Assembly (NCBI RefSeq): GCF_018130545.1
Contig: NZ_JAFCKF010000002.1
Location: 868,001-932,000, forward strand
From: Bradyrhizobium tropiciagri
Lineage (GTDB): Bacteria; Pseudomonadota; Alphaproteobacteria; Rhizobiales; Xanthobacteraceae
Direction of reading: 5' to 3'
Length of the DNA stretch: 64,000 nucleotides
In this document: positions 35,320-42,680 of the stretch, in pieces
Layout: each line of letters begins with the position of its first letter
How positions within the stretch are numbered: the first letter of the stretch is position 1
Made by a program: the position numbers and the translations under genes
The notes under the pieces: generated by a model
What the model was told of the DNA's origin: nothing
Database searches by the model: none
What the model saw: only the letters and a program-made list of their open reading frames with translations

Positions 35320-35559
35320 TCAGCAGATCATGGCGTTGTCGCCGTGGTCGCAGACGCCGCCCGGCGGGTTGCGAGGCGGTGCCTCAGTGTCGCCGAAACG
35401 CAGCGGCTGCATGTGTAGCGGAGCCCCGCTCCAGTGGCCGGCGGCATGGGCATGGCCCCCTCCGGATGGGCCGGCCTGCGGGATGTCGCGCGCCAGCGCA
35501 GATGCCGTCAGCATGGCGACGGCGACCAAGCCCGCCGCGACGCATTTGATCGCAGTCAT
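35320..35559 (-). CDS. Small exported hypothetical protein
   Basis: A 79-residue protein with a signal peptide (about 1-23, ending ALA) and a short Gly/His/Pro-rich mature part. Two cysteines close the protein (CDHGDNAMIC) and could form a disulphide. GGGAGAGG precedes the ATG by a few bases. I do not recognise a family; His-rich exported peptides sometimes bind metals, which is speculation here. Confidence 0.6.
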   Translation of the reverse strand: MTAIKCVAAGLVAVAMLTASALARDIPQAGPSGGGHAHAAGHWSGAPLHMQPLRFGDTEAPPRNPPGGVCDHGDNAMIC

Positions 35560-36252
35560 CGCACCTCTCCCGCTGGATTCAACAGGATGGAAACATCTCG
35601 CCGACCTGCTGAAGCATTTTCGCTGCTACCATGACGGATGGCGCGGCCGAATATTCCGGGACGGCGCGGCGAATTCGCTCATTCTGCGGTCCGGTTCGAC
35701 ACATTCGATTGATCGGGACGTGACCGGCGCCTGGAAAGGCATGTCGCGAGAATGCGAAACTGCGTCCCCACCGACACCTGTTATCGCCCGGCTCGACTGG
35801 GCGATCCAGTACACCGCGGCCTCTCAGTTCAAGCACTGCTTTCTCTGGAATACTGGATCACCCGCTTTTGCGGGTGATGACACCGGTGGTGTGCACGATG
35901 AATCGAGAACGACCTTCATCGTCCTTCTGGCGAAAGCCTGGAGCCATTACCCCAAATCTCAATTGTTGCGTGACGCTGGGGCCCAATCCTTTTCATAACG
36001 AAAGCCGATGGTTATGGGTCCTGGCTTTCGCCAGGACGACATTTGGGGAGATTGCGCCTACTCCATGCCGTCCCCCCTCCCGCGCAACGGCTTCGCCGTT
36101 GCCGCTGGAGGAGGCCACAGCGCGGTCGTCTCGAAGGGACGACGGCCACGAGCCGGGCCGCACGTCCTTCGAGGCTTGTTCCGCCGTTGAACTGACCGCA
36201 ACCGGCGGGTTACGCTGTCGCCAATCACGCACCTCTCGCTGGAAGGATCACC
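35560..36252. repeat. Repeat-dense intergenic region
   Basis: No credible gene in about 690 bases. Visible palindromes are TCACCCGC/GCGGGTGA (35858-35877), TCCTGG/CCAGGA around TTTCG (36019-36036) with an inverted relative near 35926-35942, a degenerate relative of the 15093-15200 element at 36126-36172 (CTCGAAGG, CCTTCGAGG), and a family A fragment near 36202. The region looks like successive insertions of short mobile palindromes. Confidence 0.6.
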
Positions 36253-36426
36253 ATGAACGGCAATCGATATTATGGCGTCCGCGTCGAGGGCGCGAAATAC
36301 GGCGTGGGGTTCGGCTCGGCGCTGGCGATTGCGATCTCCTACACCAAGAACCATTCGATCCTGTGGGCAATCATCCACGGTATCCTGGGCTGGCTCTACG
36401 TCATCTACGCCGCGCTGTTCGGGTGA
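36253..36426 (+). CDS. Small membrane protein upstream of pdxY
   Basis: A 57-residue protein with a hydrophilic Tyr/Asn-rich N-terminus and two hydrophobic stretches (about 18-29 VGFGSALAIAIS and 38-56 LWAIIHGILGWLYVIYAAL) separated by YTKNHS. GGAAGG precedes the ATG. It ends 10 bases before the pdxY start and is likely co-transcribed. Small proteins with an SALAIAISYTKNxSILWAIxHG pattern seem widespread, but no function is known to me. Confidence 0.65.
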   Translation: MNGNRYYGVRVEGAKYGVGFGSALAIAISYTKNHSILWAIIHGILGWLYVIYAALFG

Positions 36427-36436
36427 TGCGGGCAAC

Positions 36437-37294
36437 ATGAGCGTCATCTCGATCCAATCCCAGGTCGCCTGGGGCCATGTCGGCAACAGCGCCGCCACCT
36501 TTCCGCTCCAGTTGCACGGCATCGACGTCGTTGCCGTGCCGACCACGCTGCTCAGCAACCGGCCTGGCTATCCGACCATCCGCGGCCGGGTGCTCGACGT
36601 ACAACTGGTCGCCGACCTCCTGCGCGGCGCCGAGGAGCGCGGCGCGGTCGAGGCCGCGCGGATGATCCTGTCGGGCTATCTCGGTTCGGCCGATATCGCG
36701 ATGGACGTCGCCGACTTCGTCGCCCGCGCCAAGGCGCAAAATCCGGCCCTGCTCTATTGCTGCGATCCCGTGCTTGGCGACCGCGACCGTGGCATGTTCG
36801 TGCGATCGGACATCCCGCCGCTGGTGCGCGACCAGCTCTGCCCGCTGGCCGACATCATCACCCCCAACCATTTCGAATTCGAATTCCTGTGCGGCGCGCG
36901 CGTGACGACGATCGATGACGTCGTAGCCCAAGCCCGCGCACTCATGACGCGGGGTCCTGCGACCATCGTCGTGACGAGTGCCGAGTTTGCCGGCACGCCC
37001 CACAGCGAGATCGAGACGCTGGCGATCGAGCGTGCGGGGGCCTGGCGCGTGCGCACCCCGCGTGTGCCGATCAGCCCGTCCGGCACCGGCGACTTGTTCG
37101 CCGCGCTGTTCGTCGCCGCCCGCGTCCGCGGCCTCGCGACCCCGGAGGCACTCAGTCATGCCGCCTCAGGCATCCACGGCGTGCTGGAGCGCACGGCGCA
37201 GCGAGGAACCGAGGAAATGCGGATCGTCGAAAGCGCCGACGCGATGCTTGATCCGAAGCCGCGTTTCGCGGCCGTTGCGATCCCTGTATCCTGA
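36437..37294 (+). CDS. pdxY: Pyridoxal kinase PdxY
   Basis: A 285-residue ribokinase-like enzyme of the PdxY type that phosphorylates pyridoxal for vitamin B6 salvage. Blocks: SIQSQVAWGHVGNSAATFPLQ at the start, ILSGYLGS, CDPVLGD in the centre, ADIITPNHFEFEFL, and the C-terminal anion-hole motif PSGTGDLFAALF with catalytic Asp. The ATG at 36437 starts at the conserved N-terminus. It is followed 17 bases later by the LysE-type exporter, so the small membrane gene, pdxY and lysE-like gene probably form one operon. Confidence 0.95.
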   Translation: MSVISIQSQVAWGHVGNSAATFPLQLHGIDVVAVPTTLLSNRPGYPTIRGRVLDVQLVADLLRGAEERGAVEAARMILSGYLGSADIAMDVADFVARAKAQNPALLYCCDPVLGDRDRGMFVRSDIPPLVRDQLCPLADIITPNHFEFEFLCGARVTTIDDVVAQARALMTRGPATIVVTSAEFAGTPHSEIETLAIERAGAWRVRTPRVPISPSGTGDLFAALFVAARVRGLATPEALSHAASGIHGVLERTAQRGTEEMRIVESADAMLDPKPRFAAVAIPVS

Positions 37295-37311
37295 CTTCCG
37301 GAACCCACGAC

Positions 37312-37938
37312 ATGATCGACCTCACCACCCTCCTCACCTACGCCGCCGTCGTGCTCGGCCTGTTCCTGATCCCGGGTCCGGCCGTGCTGCTCGTGCTGGC
37401 GCGCTCGGTCACCGGCGGGCCGCGCGTCGGCGTCGCGACCGGGTTTGGCATCGCGCTCGGCGATCTCGTCCACACCGCGATGGCGACGTTTGGCCTGTCG
37501 GCCGTGCTGATGACCTCGGCGCTGGCATTCTCGATCGTCAAATATGTCGGCGTAATTTACCTGATCGTGCTCGGTGTCCGCGCCCTGTTCGAGAAGAACG
37601 ACGACCTGCATCTGCCGGCATCGCAGCCGGTCGATCCCAGGCGCGCGTTCCGGCAGGCGATCTGGGCGGAAATGCTCAATCCGAAGACCGCGCTGTTCTT
37701 CCTCGCCTTCCTGCCGCAGTTCGTGCATCCCGGCCACGGCTCGGCCGTCGCGCAGTTCGCGACGCTGGGCCTGATCTTCGTCGTGATGAGCGCAGCCTAC
37801 ACCTCGCTGCTCGCGCTGGCCGCCGGCCAGATCAGCCCGTGGATCAGGCGGCATCGCCGCATCGGGCAGTGGCAAGGCCGCGTGGTCGGCACGATCTATA
37901 TCGCGCTCGGCGTCCGCCTCGCGTTTCAGGAGCGCTGA
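37312..37938 (+). CDS. LysE/RhtB-family amino-acid exporter
   Basis: A 208-residue inner-membrane protein with about six hydrophobic segments. The family start FLIPGPAVLLVLARSVTGGPRVGVATGFGIALGD is visible, with LNPKTALFFLAFLPQF in the third segment region. LysE/RhtB proteins export lysine, threonine, homoserine or similar amino acids. It is probably co-transcribed with pdxY. Substrate not determinable from sequence. Confidence 0.92.
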   Translation: MIDLTTLLTYAAVVLGLFLIPGPAVLLVLARSVTGGPRVGVATGFGIALGDLVHTAMATFGLSAVLMTSALAFSIVKYVGVIYLIVLGVRALFEKNDDLHLPASQPVDPRRAFRQAIWAEMLNPKTALFFLAFLPQFVHPGHGSAVAQFATLGLIFVVMSAAYTSLLALAAGQISPWIRRHRRIGQWQGRVVGTIYIALGVRLAFQER

Positions 37939-37967
37939 GCCGAACAGGTCCTGGGAGAAAGCGTGGC

Positions 37968-38954
37968 ATGATCGGGGCTCGGCTGAAACCACATTTCGCG
38001 GCGTTCATCATCGCCGGGCTCGCGGCGCTGCTCGCCGCCCCCGCGCTGGCGTTCGACTACGCCCGCTACAAGACCGCCGACCTCGACGACCTGCTGGCAC
38101 AGCCGCGGCCCAAGACCGGTGTCGACCTCAATGACGCGAAGCCGTACCGACTCAAGGTCACACTCGTCTCCTACGAGGAGACCTGTGCGGTGCAGTCGGT
38201 CGCGGCGACCATGCGGATGATGGGGTTCACACCGGATCAGATCGACGGTGTGCAGGCTTCACGCTGCATCAAGGTGCGCTCGGCGAAGGGCGCGGAGGCG
38301 CTCGTCTTCATCCAGGATGTGGTGCGCGCGTTCCTGCCGCGCGAAGTGCCGCTCGGCACCGGCCTGACGCTGTTCGTGATCCATCTGTACACCGGCCAAG
38401 AGGGGCCCGGGCTGCTGGTCAATGAATTCGAGGCACCCAAGGCCGCCACGGCCGCGAAGGGAGCAACGGAGCCGCCCTGCGGATGCGGCACGGCGGACTT
38501 TCACCCCGGCGTCGACATGACATCGGACAAGGAAGGCGCGCCGGTGGCCGTGATGGACGATGGCGTCGTGATCCGGGTCGAGCAGGATGACCAGGCCTCC
38601 GTCGATGCCTTCAACATCGGCCACTGCGGACGCTATGTCGTGGTCAAGCACACCTATCCCAATGGACACGTGGTCTTCAGCCGCTATGCGCAGCTTGGCC
38701 GCATCGTTGGCGCCGACGGCCGGCCGGTCGCGGTGGGCGCGAAGATCAGGAAGCAGGACAAGATCGGTGAGATCGGCCCGAGCAAGGTGCTCCATTTCGA
38801 GATTCGTCCCGCTGTCATCGGCGCGCTCAAGACCGATGCGGCGTGGCAGGCGCGCTACGGCAACGACCCGTCGATGGACTGGTCGCGCTACGATCCCGTC
38901 AATCCCCAGACCTTCGATGCGGACGTGTTCGCCGGTCGCCCGCGCAAACCATGA
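37968..38954 (+). CDS. Exported LytM/M23-like protein with incomplete active site
   Basis: A 328-residue protein with a signal peptide (about 1-29, ending ALA). Residues about 60-150 form an unfamiliar domain with two Cys. Residues about 175-282 follow the LytM/M23 pattern: H179PGVD183, GDGVV-like (DDGVVIRV), GRYVVVKHTYPNGHVVFSRYAQL and VLHFEIR. In active enzymes the last motif is HxHFE-like, with two His; here Val274 stands in for the first, catalytic His while the zinc ligand His276 is kept. It may be a non-catalytic amidase activator like EnvC, or inactive. GGGAG lies upstream. csaA follows 6 bases later. Confidence 0.78.
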   Translation: MIGARLKPHFAAFIIAGLAALLAAPALAFDYARYKTADLDDLLAQPRPKTGVDLNDAKPYRLKVTLVSYEETCAVQSVAATMRMMGFTPDQIDGVQASRCIKVRSAKGAEALVFIQDVVRAFLPREVPLGTGLTLFVIHLYTGQEGPGLLVNEFEAPKAATAAKGATEPPCGCGTADFHPGVDMTSDKEGAPVAVMDDGVVIRVEQDDQASVDAFNIGHCGRYVVVKHTYPNGHVVFSRYAQLGRIVGADGRPVAVGAKIRKQDKIGEIGPSKVLHFEIRPAVIGALKTDAAWQARYGNDPSMDWSRYDPVNPQTFDADVFAGRPRKP

Positions 38955-38960
38955 GGACAG

Positions 38961-39305
38961 ATGTCGCCGCTGAAGCCGCAAGCCACTTATGACGATTTCG
39001 CCCGCCTCGATATCCGGATCGGCAAGGTCGTCGACGTGCAGCCGTTCCCCCGTGCCCGCAATCCCTCCTACAAGGTCGGTGTCGATGTCGGCGCCGAGCG
39101 GATCATGTGGTCGAGCGCGCAGATCACGAATTACGAGCCGCCGGCGCTGGTCGGCTCGCTGGTGGTGTGCATCTGCAATCTGGGACCGAAGAACATCGCG
39201 GGTTTCACCTCGGAACTCCTCATCCTCGGCGCCAAGGACGCCGATGGCCGGGTGATCGTGCTCGGCCCGCGCAGCGAGGTCGCGATCGGCGAACCGATCT
39301 TCTGA
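38961..39305 (+). CDS. csaA: tRNA-binding protein CsaA
   Basis: A 114-residue OB-fold protein of the CsaA/Trbp111 type. It shows FARLDIRIGKVVDVQPFPRA, then YKVGVDVG, and the C-terminal SELLILGA...GPRSEVAIGEPIF. CsaA dimers bind tRNA structurally and were described as export-related chaperones in Bacillus. GAGGACAG, overlapping the stop of the upstream gene, is its ribosome site, so the two are translated from one message. A real role here is not known. Confidence 0.93.
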   Translation: MSPLKPQATYDDFARLDIRIGKVVDVQPFPRARNPSYKVGVDVGAERIMWSSAQITNYEPPALVGSLVVCICNLGPKNIAGFTSELLILGAKDADGRVIVLGPRSEVAIGEPIF

Positions 39306-39446
39306 AGCCCCCTGCGGATCACGGCCGCGTGATTCAAATCGTCTGGAATCCCCGTAGTTTACCGATGGGGGATCACCCGGATTCTCGGAAGCTTCGCGCA
39401 CTGCTATTGCAACGCGCGAGAATCGCTTCGGCATGGGAATCGGAAG

Positions 39447-39677
39447 ATGTCTGCTGTTTTCTTTCACTGCTCCGACGACAAGCACGTCATCATGGATCGT
39501 ATCGGTGCCGCGATGGACCTTTCGGAGGCCCGGGTGCATGCGGAGCAGCTGGCGCGCAGCTTTGTCATGACACCGAGCGTGGAGGACTGGCGCAATTGGG
39601 CGGTCCACGTCACCGACGACATCGGCACCGAGATCTTCGAGCTGCCGTTCACCGCCATCCTCGGCGAATTGCACTGA
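39447..39677 (+). CDS. DUF6894 family protein
   Basis: A 76-residue protein with the DUF6894 layout common in Bradyrhizobium: an N-terminal strand with FFHC, a helix rich in Ala/Arg (SEARVHAEQLARSF), then WRNWAVHVTDDIGTEIFELPF. The role is unknown. It is followed after nine bases by a second small gene. Another DUF6894 protein lies at 40186-40422. Confidence 0.72.
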   Translation: MSAVFFHCSDDKHVIMDRIGAAMDLSEARVHAEQLARSFVMTPSVEDWRNWAVHVTDDIGTEIFELPFTAILGELH

Positions 39678-39686
39678 GGGCGCGCC

Positions 39687-39860
39687 ATGAACGCAATTGA
39701 ACTTGCCCTGCGCCCGCTTCGCCGCCGGCTCGCCCACCTCGTCGCGCGCTGCGTCGCGCTGATCGACGGCGTCGTCAACCCCTATCGCCCCGAGCTGTAT
39801 TACATGCGCGGGCCCGGCCCGAAGTGCCGCGCCCGGCAGCAAGCCGTATTGCGCGACTAG
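39687..39860 (+). CDS. Small basic hypothetical protein
   Basis: A 57-residue Arg-rich protein (ALRPLRRRLAHLVARCVALIDG, then PYRPELYYMRGPGPKCRAR). GAGGG lies about eight bases before the ATG, only nine bases after the DUF6894 stop, so it is probably translated from the same message. No family is recognised; a chance frame cannot be excluded at this length, but spacing and ribosome site favour a gene. Confidence 0.5.
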   Translation: MNAIELALRPLRRRLAHLVARCVALIDGVVNPYRPELYYMRGPGPKCRARQQAVLRD

Positions 39861-39883
39861 TTCGCGGGCGTCCAGGACGAGAA

Positions 39884-39912
39884 AAGGCCGGCGGGCGTTA
39901 CGCCACCGGCCT
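39884..39912. terminator. Hairpin terminator candidate
   Basis: Perfect eight-base arms AAGGCCGG (39884-39891) and CCGGCCTT (39905-39912). A further AA on the left gives TTTT on the minus strand, while CTTCTCC follows on the plus strand. It closes the 39447-39860 unit. The rest of the 39861-40185 gap shows no gene. Confidence 0.55.
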
Positions 39913-40185
39913 TCTCCTGCAGCTGCCGGTTCCCGGAGTCCGGTTCCGCCGCAATTCCACTTGGGCTCAAGCTTGCGACGACAGTTTTAATCAAATCTTA
40001 ACGGCATGGCTGTGAGCTACCGCACAGGACTCCTTCGCCGTGCCGCGCGTGCTTACTCGTTCATCGTGCGCGATGCGCTGCACATCGTTTTTGCGCCGAT
40101 CGCTCGATGATTGTGCGCCACGCATCTTAGGGAATGCACGACTCAGTGTTACCCTGTGATGCAAACCGAAATGGAGAACTTCGGG

Positions 40186-40422
40186 ATGCCGTACTACACC
40201 TTTGATCTTGTGGTGGGGGACGAGTTCCGCAATCAAGGAACGATCATCCTCGAAAACATCAGCCTCGCCTCCGATCGCGCCGATCAGCTGGCCGACGAGC
40301 TGTCGCAGGTCAAGCCGGAGCTGAAGGCACGCGGCTGCGCCGTGCGCGTCACCGACATCGACCGGCATGAGCTGTATCGGACGCCGCTCGATCCCGTGCC
40401 GCGCTGGCGCAGGACGGGCTAG
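40186..40422 (+). CDS. DUF6894 family protein (second)
   Basis: A 78-residue protein with DUF6894 features: MPYYTFDLVVGDEFRNQG at the start, a central helix with DRADQLADELSQ, then CAVRVTDIDRHELYRTPLDP. It is related to the protein at 39447-39677 but clearly diverged. ATG 40186 starts the conserved domain; GGAG lies about ten bases upstream. In-frame ATGs exist further upstream (40159) and cannot be excluded. Function unknown. Confidence 0.7.
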   Translation: MPYYTFDLVVGDEFRNQGTIILENISLASDRADQLADELSQVKPELKARGCAVRVTDIDRHELYRTPLDPVPRWRRTG

Positions 40423-40536
40423 CGTCCACGCGCGAATATGCGGTGATCGCGCTTGCCAGCGCGCGATCATGATCTTGTCGCAAACGGCGGCTGATGTTGC
40501 AGCCGCCGCTGCAAGGTTGATTGACGCGCAGCTCGA

Positions 40537-41058
40537 TCACTTCTTCAGATTCAGCCGGCCGATGAAGTCACGTTTGCCGAGCGGCGCGCCCTTGTGACGC
40601 AGGATGTCGTAGGCCGTGGTCGAGTGGAAGAAGAAGTTCGGCAGCGAGAATGACATCAGGAATCCCTCGGCTGTGAACGGCATCGAGCGGTCGCCGACCT
40701 TGAACATCACTTCGCGCCCGAGCAACGCATTGACCGCATCCGGCGTCAAGGCAGACAATTCGCTCTGCGCATCCTTCACCAGCGCCTGCAGCGCGGCGTA
40801 ACCCAGATCGGGCTTGCCGGACGGCGGTACGAACACGCCGTTCTTCGCGGCCTCCATCGCGCCGCGGGAATGATGTGCGAGCGAGACCACCTGGAAGCGC
40901 AACGGCAACATGTCCGGAAACAGCCGGGTCTCGACGATCTCCGCGGGATCGATGCCGTTCGCCTTGAAATGCGCGAGGCTCTTGTCGAGGAAGCCCGAGG
41001 TGGCGCCGAGTATCTGCAGATAATTTGCAACGGTCGCGTCGTAGAGTGAAAAGGTCAT
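40537..41058 (-). CDS. DUF1993 family protein
   Basis: A 173-residue cytosolic protein matching DUF1993: SLYDATVANYLQILGATSGFLDK at the start, ARLFPDMLPLRFQV-like (here ETRLFPDMLPLRFQVVSLAHHS), and SLPNFFFHSTTAYDILRHKG near the end. The family is DinB-like (four-helix bundle with His residues) and has no assigned reaction. ATG 41058 begins at the conserved N-terminus and GGGGGAA lies upstream. It stands alone. Confidence 0.87.
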   Translation of the reverse strand: MTFSLYDATVANYLQILGATSGFLDKSLAHFKANGIDPAEIVETRLFPDMLPLRFQVVSLAHHSRGAMEAAKNGVFVPPSGKPDLGYAALQALVKDAQSELSALTPDAVNALLGREVMFKVGDRSMPFTAEGFLMSFSLPNFFFHSTTAYDILRHKGAPLGKRDFIGRLNLKK

Positions 41059-41206
41059 GGCGAATTCCCCCTGATAGAATTTGTCTGCTGCTTGCCGGAA
41101 CAGAGTTCCCGGAATTTCAGGAGAAGGCAAGCAACACCAGGGGACGCAAGCCGAATGCTCCGGCACGCAGTGCCGGATCATTTGGCGAGGCATCGTGGCT
41201 TCCGCG

Positions 41207-41392
41207 TCAGCTCTGATGCGGTCCGCGCATCATCTTCAGGGCGTCCTCGATATGGCGCCAGTCGCGGGCGTCTTCGGTCTCGCCCTTGCTCTCGCAGGCG
41301 ACCGCGTTCTGCGCGGCCTGCGCGATCGCCTCGGGGCCGTGCTTCAGCAACATCTGCCGGGCGATGGTGTGGATCTGCATCTCGGCTATCAT
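41207..41392 (-). CDS. Small hypothetical protein
   Basis: A 61-residue protein starting MIAEMQIHTIARQMLLKHG and continuing AIAQAAQNAVACESKGE to a Trp-containing C-terminal helix (ARDWRHIEDALKMM). It seems fully helical and soluble. GAGGAG lies seven bases before ATG 41392, the basis for rejecting the longer frame. Similar short proteins occur in Bradyrhizobium, without known role. It is divergent from the methyltransferase gene. Confidence 0.65.
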   Translation of the reverse strand: MIAEMQIHTIARQMLLKHGPEAIAQAAQNAVACESKGETEDARDWRHIEDALKMMRGPHQS

Positions 41393-41572
41393 GGCGCTCT
41401 CCTCGGCTGTCCGACGCCACTGGGACGAGCATTCGGCGCATCCCGCGGCGCTGACATCAGAAACAGCTGAATGCCGCGTCTGGTTCCCGCGCGTGATACA
41501 ATCAGCGGTTCCCACGCGCCGCGTCGGCGGTTACAGAGGGGCGACCTCCGTCCCTTCTCGAGTTGCCGTACC

Positions 41573-42301
41573 ATGGCGCAGAACATCTATGACGATCCCG
41601 GCTTCTTCGCCGGCTACAGCCAGCTGCCGCGGCAGGTCCGCGGACTGCTCGGCGCGCCGGAATGGCCCGCCATCCGCGCCATGCTGCCCGACATCGCGGG
41701 CAAGCACGTGGTCGATCTCGGCTGCGGCTTCGGCTGGGTGTCGCGCTGGATGCGCGAGCAAGGCGCCGCCGGCGTGCTCGGCATCGACCTGTCGCAGAAC
41801 ATGATCGACCGCGCCAAAACCATGGCGCAGGATCCGGGCATCGCCTACGAGATCGCCGACCTCGAAACGCTGGAGCTGCCGAAGGCGACATTCGATCTCG
41901 CCTACAGCGCCCTCACCTTCCATTACATCAGGGACTTCGATCGCCTGGCGCGCATGCTGGTTCGCACGCTGGTTCCGGAGGGACATCTGGTCTTCACGAT
42001 CGAGCACCCGATCTACATGGCCGCCACGCGTCCGGACTGGCTGAAGGACCAAGACGGCCACAAGACCTGGCCGGTCAACCGCTACTTCATTGAGGGTGAG
42101 CGCAGGACGGATTGGTATGTGCAGGGCGTGCTGAAATATCACCGCACCATCGGCACCACGCTCAACGCGCTGATCGGCGCCGGCTTCACGCTGCGCCATG
42201 TCGAGGAATTCTCCCCGACACGCGAGCAGATCAAGGCGATGCCAGAACTCGCCGACGAGCTCGAACGGCCGATGATGCTGCTGGTGTCAGCGCAGCGTTA
42301 G
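41573..42301 (+). CDS. Class I SAM-dependent methyltransferase
   Basis: A 242-residue methyltransferase. Motif I is HVVDLGCGFGWVSRW (about residues 43-57), motif II ends in GIDLSQNMI, and the acidic-loop block is DLETLELPKATFDLAYSALTFHY. The C-terminal half contains EHPIYMA and a substrate cap. The start MAQNIYDDPGFFAGYSQLPR is typical of a group of small-molecule methyltransferases. Substrate unknown. It ends in a shared 3' repeat with the convergent small gene. Confidence 0.9.
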   Translation: MAQNIYDDPGFFAGYSQLPRQVRGLLGAPEWPAIRAMLPDIAGKHVVDLGCGFGWVSRWMREQGAAGVLGIDLSQNMIDRAKTMAQDPGIAYEIADLETLELPKATFDLAYSALTFHYIRDFDRLARMLVRTLVPEGHLVFTIEHPIYMAATRPDWLKDQDGHKTWPVNRYFIEGERRTDWYVQGVLKYHRTIGTTLNALIGAGFTLRHVEEFSPTREQIKAMPELADELERPMMLLVSAQR

Positions 42302-42313
42302 GGCGTCTTGCTC

Positions 42314-42366
42314 TGGCGCGTTTTCTTCGCGCGAACCGGTAACCACTTCGCTCGAAAACGCTTTAG
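42314..42366. repeat. Dispersed palindrome between convergent genes
   Basis: Arms GCGTTTTC (42318-42325) and GAAAACGC (42354-42361) with a TTCGCGCGAACCGGT inner part. From memory this GCGTTTTC...CACTTCGCTCGAAAACGC element is very common between genes in Bradyrhizobium. It ends three bases from the stop of the minus-strand gene and may terminate both. Confidence 0.7.
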
Positions 42367-42368
42367 CA

Positions 42369-42575
42369 TCACGCCGCGAGCAACTTGTCGAATTCCTCGG
42401 GCGGGTATGATTTTCCGTCCTTGTCGGTGATCACCACCTGCCATCCCTCGCTGGCCCAAACCCTGGCCTTGGCGATGATGATGAAGGTGCTCTCCCGCTC
42501 GATCCTGACCGTTTCGTTCTCGCGTTCTGCGATCATCTTGTAGGCCAACGCTTGTCCCTCGCCGAGATCGTCCAT
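42369..42575 (-). CDS. Small hypothetical protein
   Basis: A 68-residue cytosolic protein: a helical N-terminus (EGQALAYKMIAERENETVRIERESTF) followed by a strand-rich end (AKARVWASEGWQVVITDKDGKSYPPEEFDKLLA). The WQVVITDKDGK stretch recalls small DUF-type proteins of rhizobia, but I cannot name it. The start is uncertain (42650 is possible) because no good ribosome site is visible at either. Confidence 0.55.
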   Translation of the reverse strand: MDDLGEGQALAYKMIAERENETVRIERESTFIIIAKARVWASEGWQVVITDKDGKSYPPEEFDKLLAA

Positions 42576-42680
42576 CCGGCGGTGTGTTGGCAGCGGCTTT
42601 GGGCCGCAATTCGCTGGGAGTGTGACAATTTGGTGGAAGCCCCGCCGCAAGATGCGGCAGGACGCAATCTGCGGTCGCGG

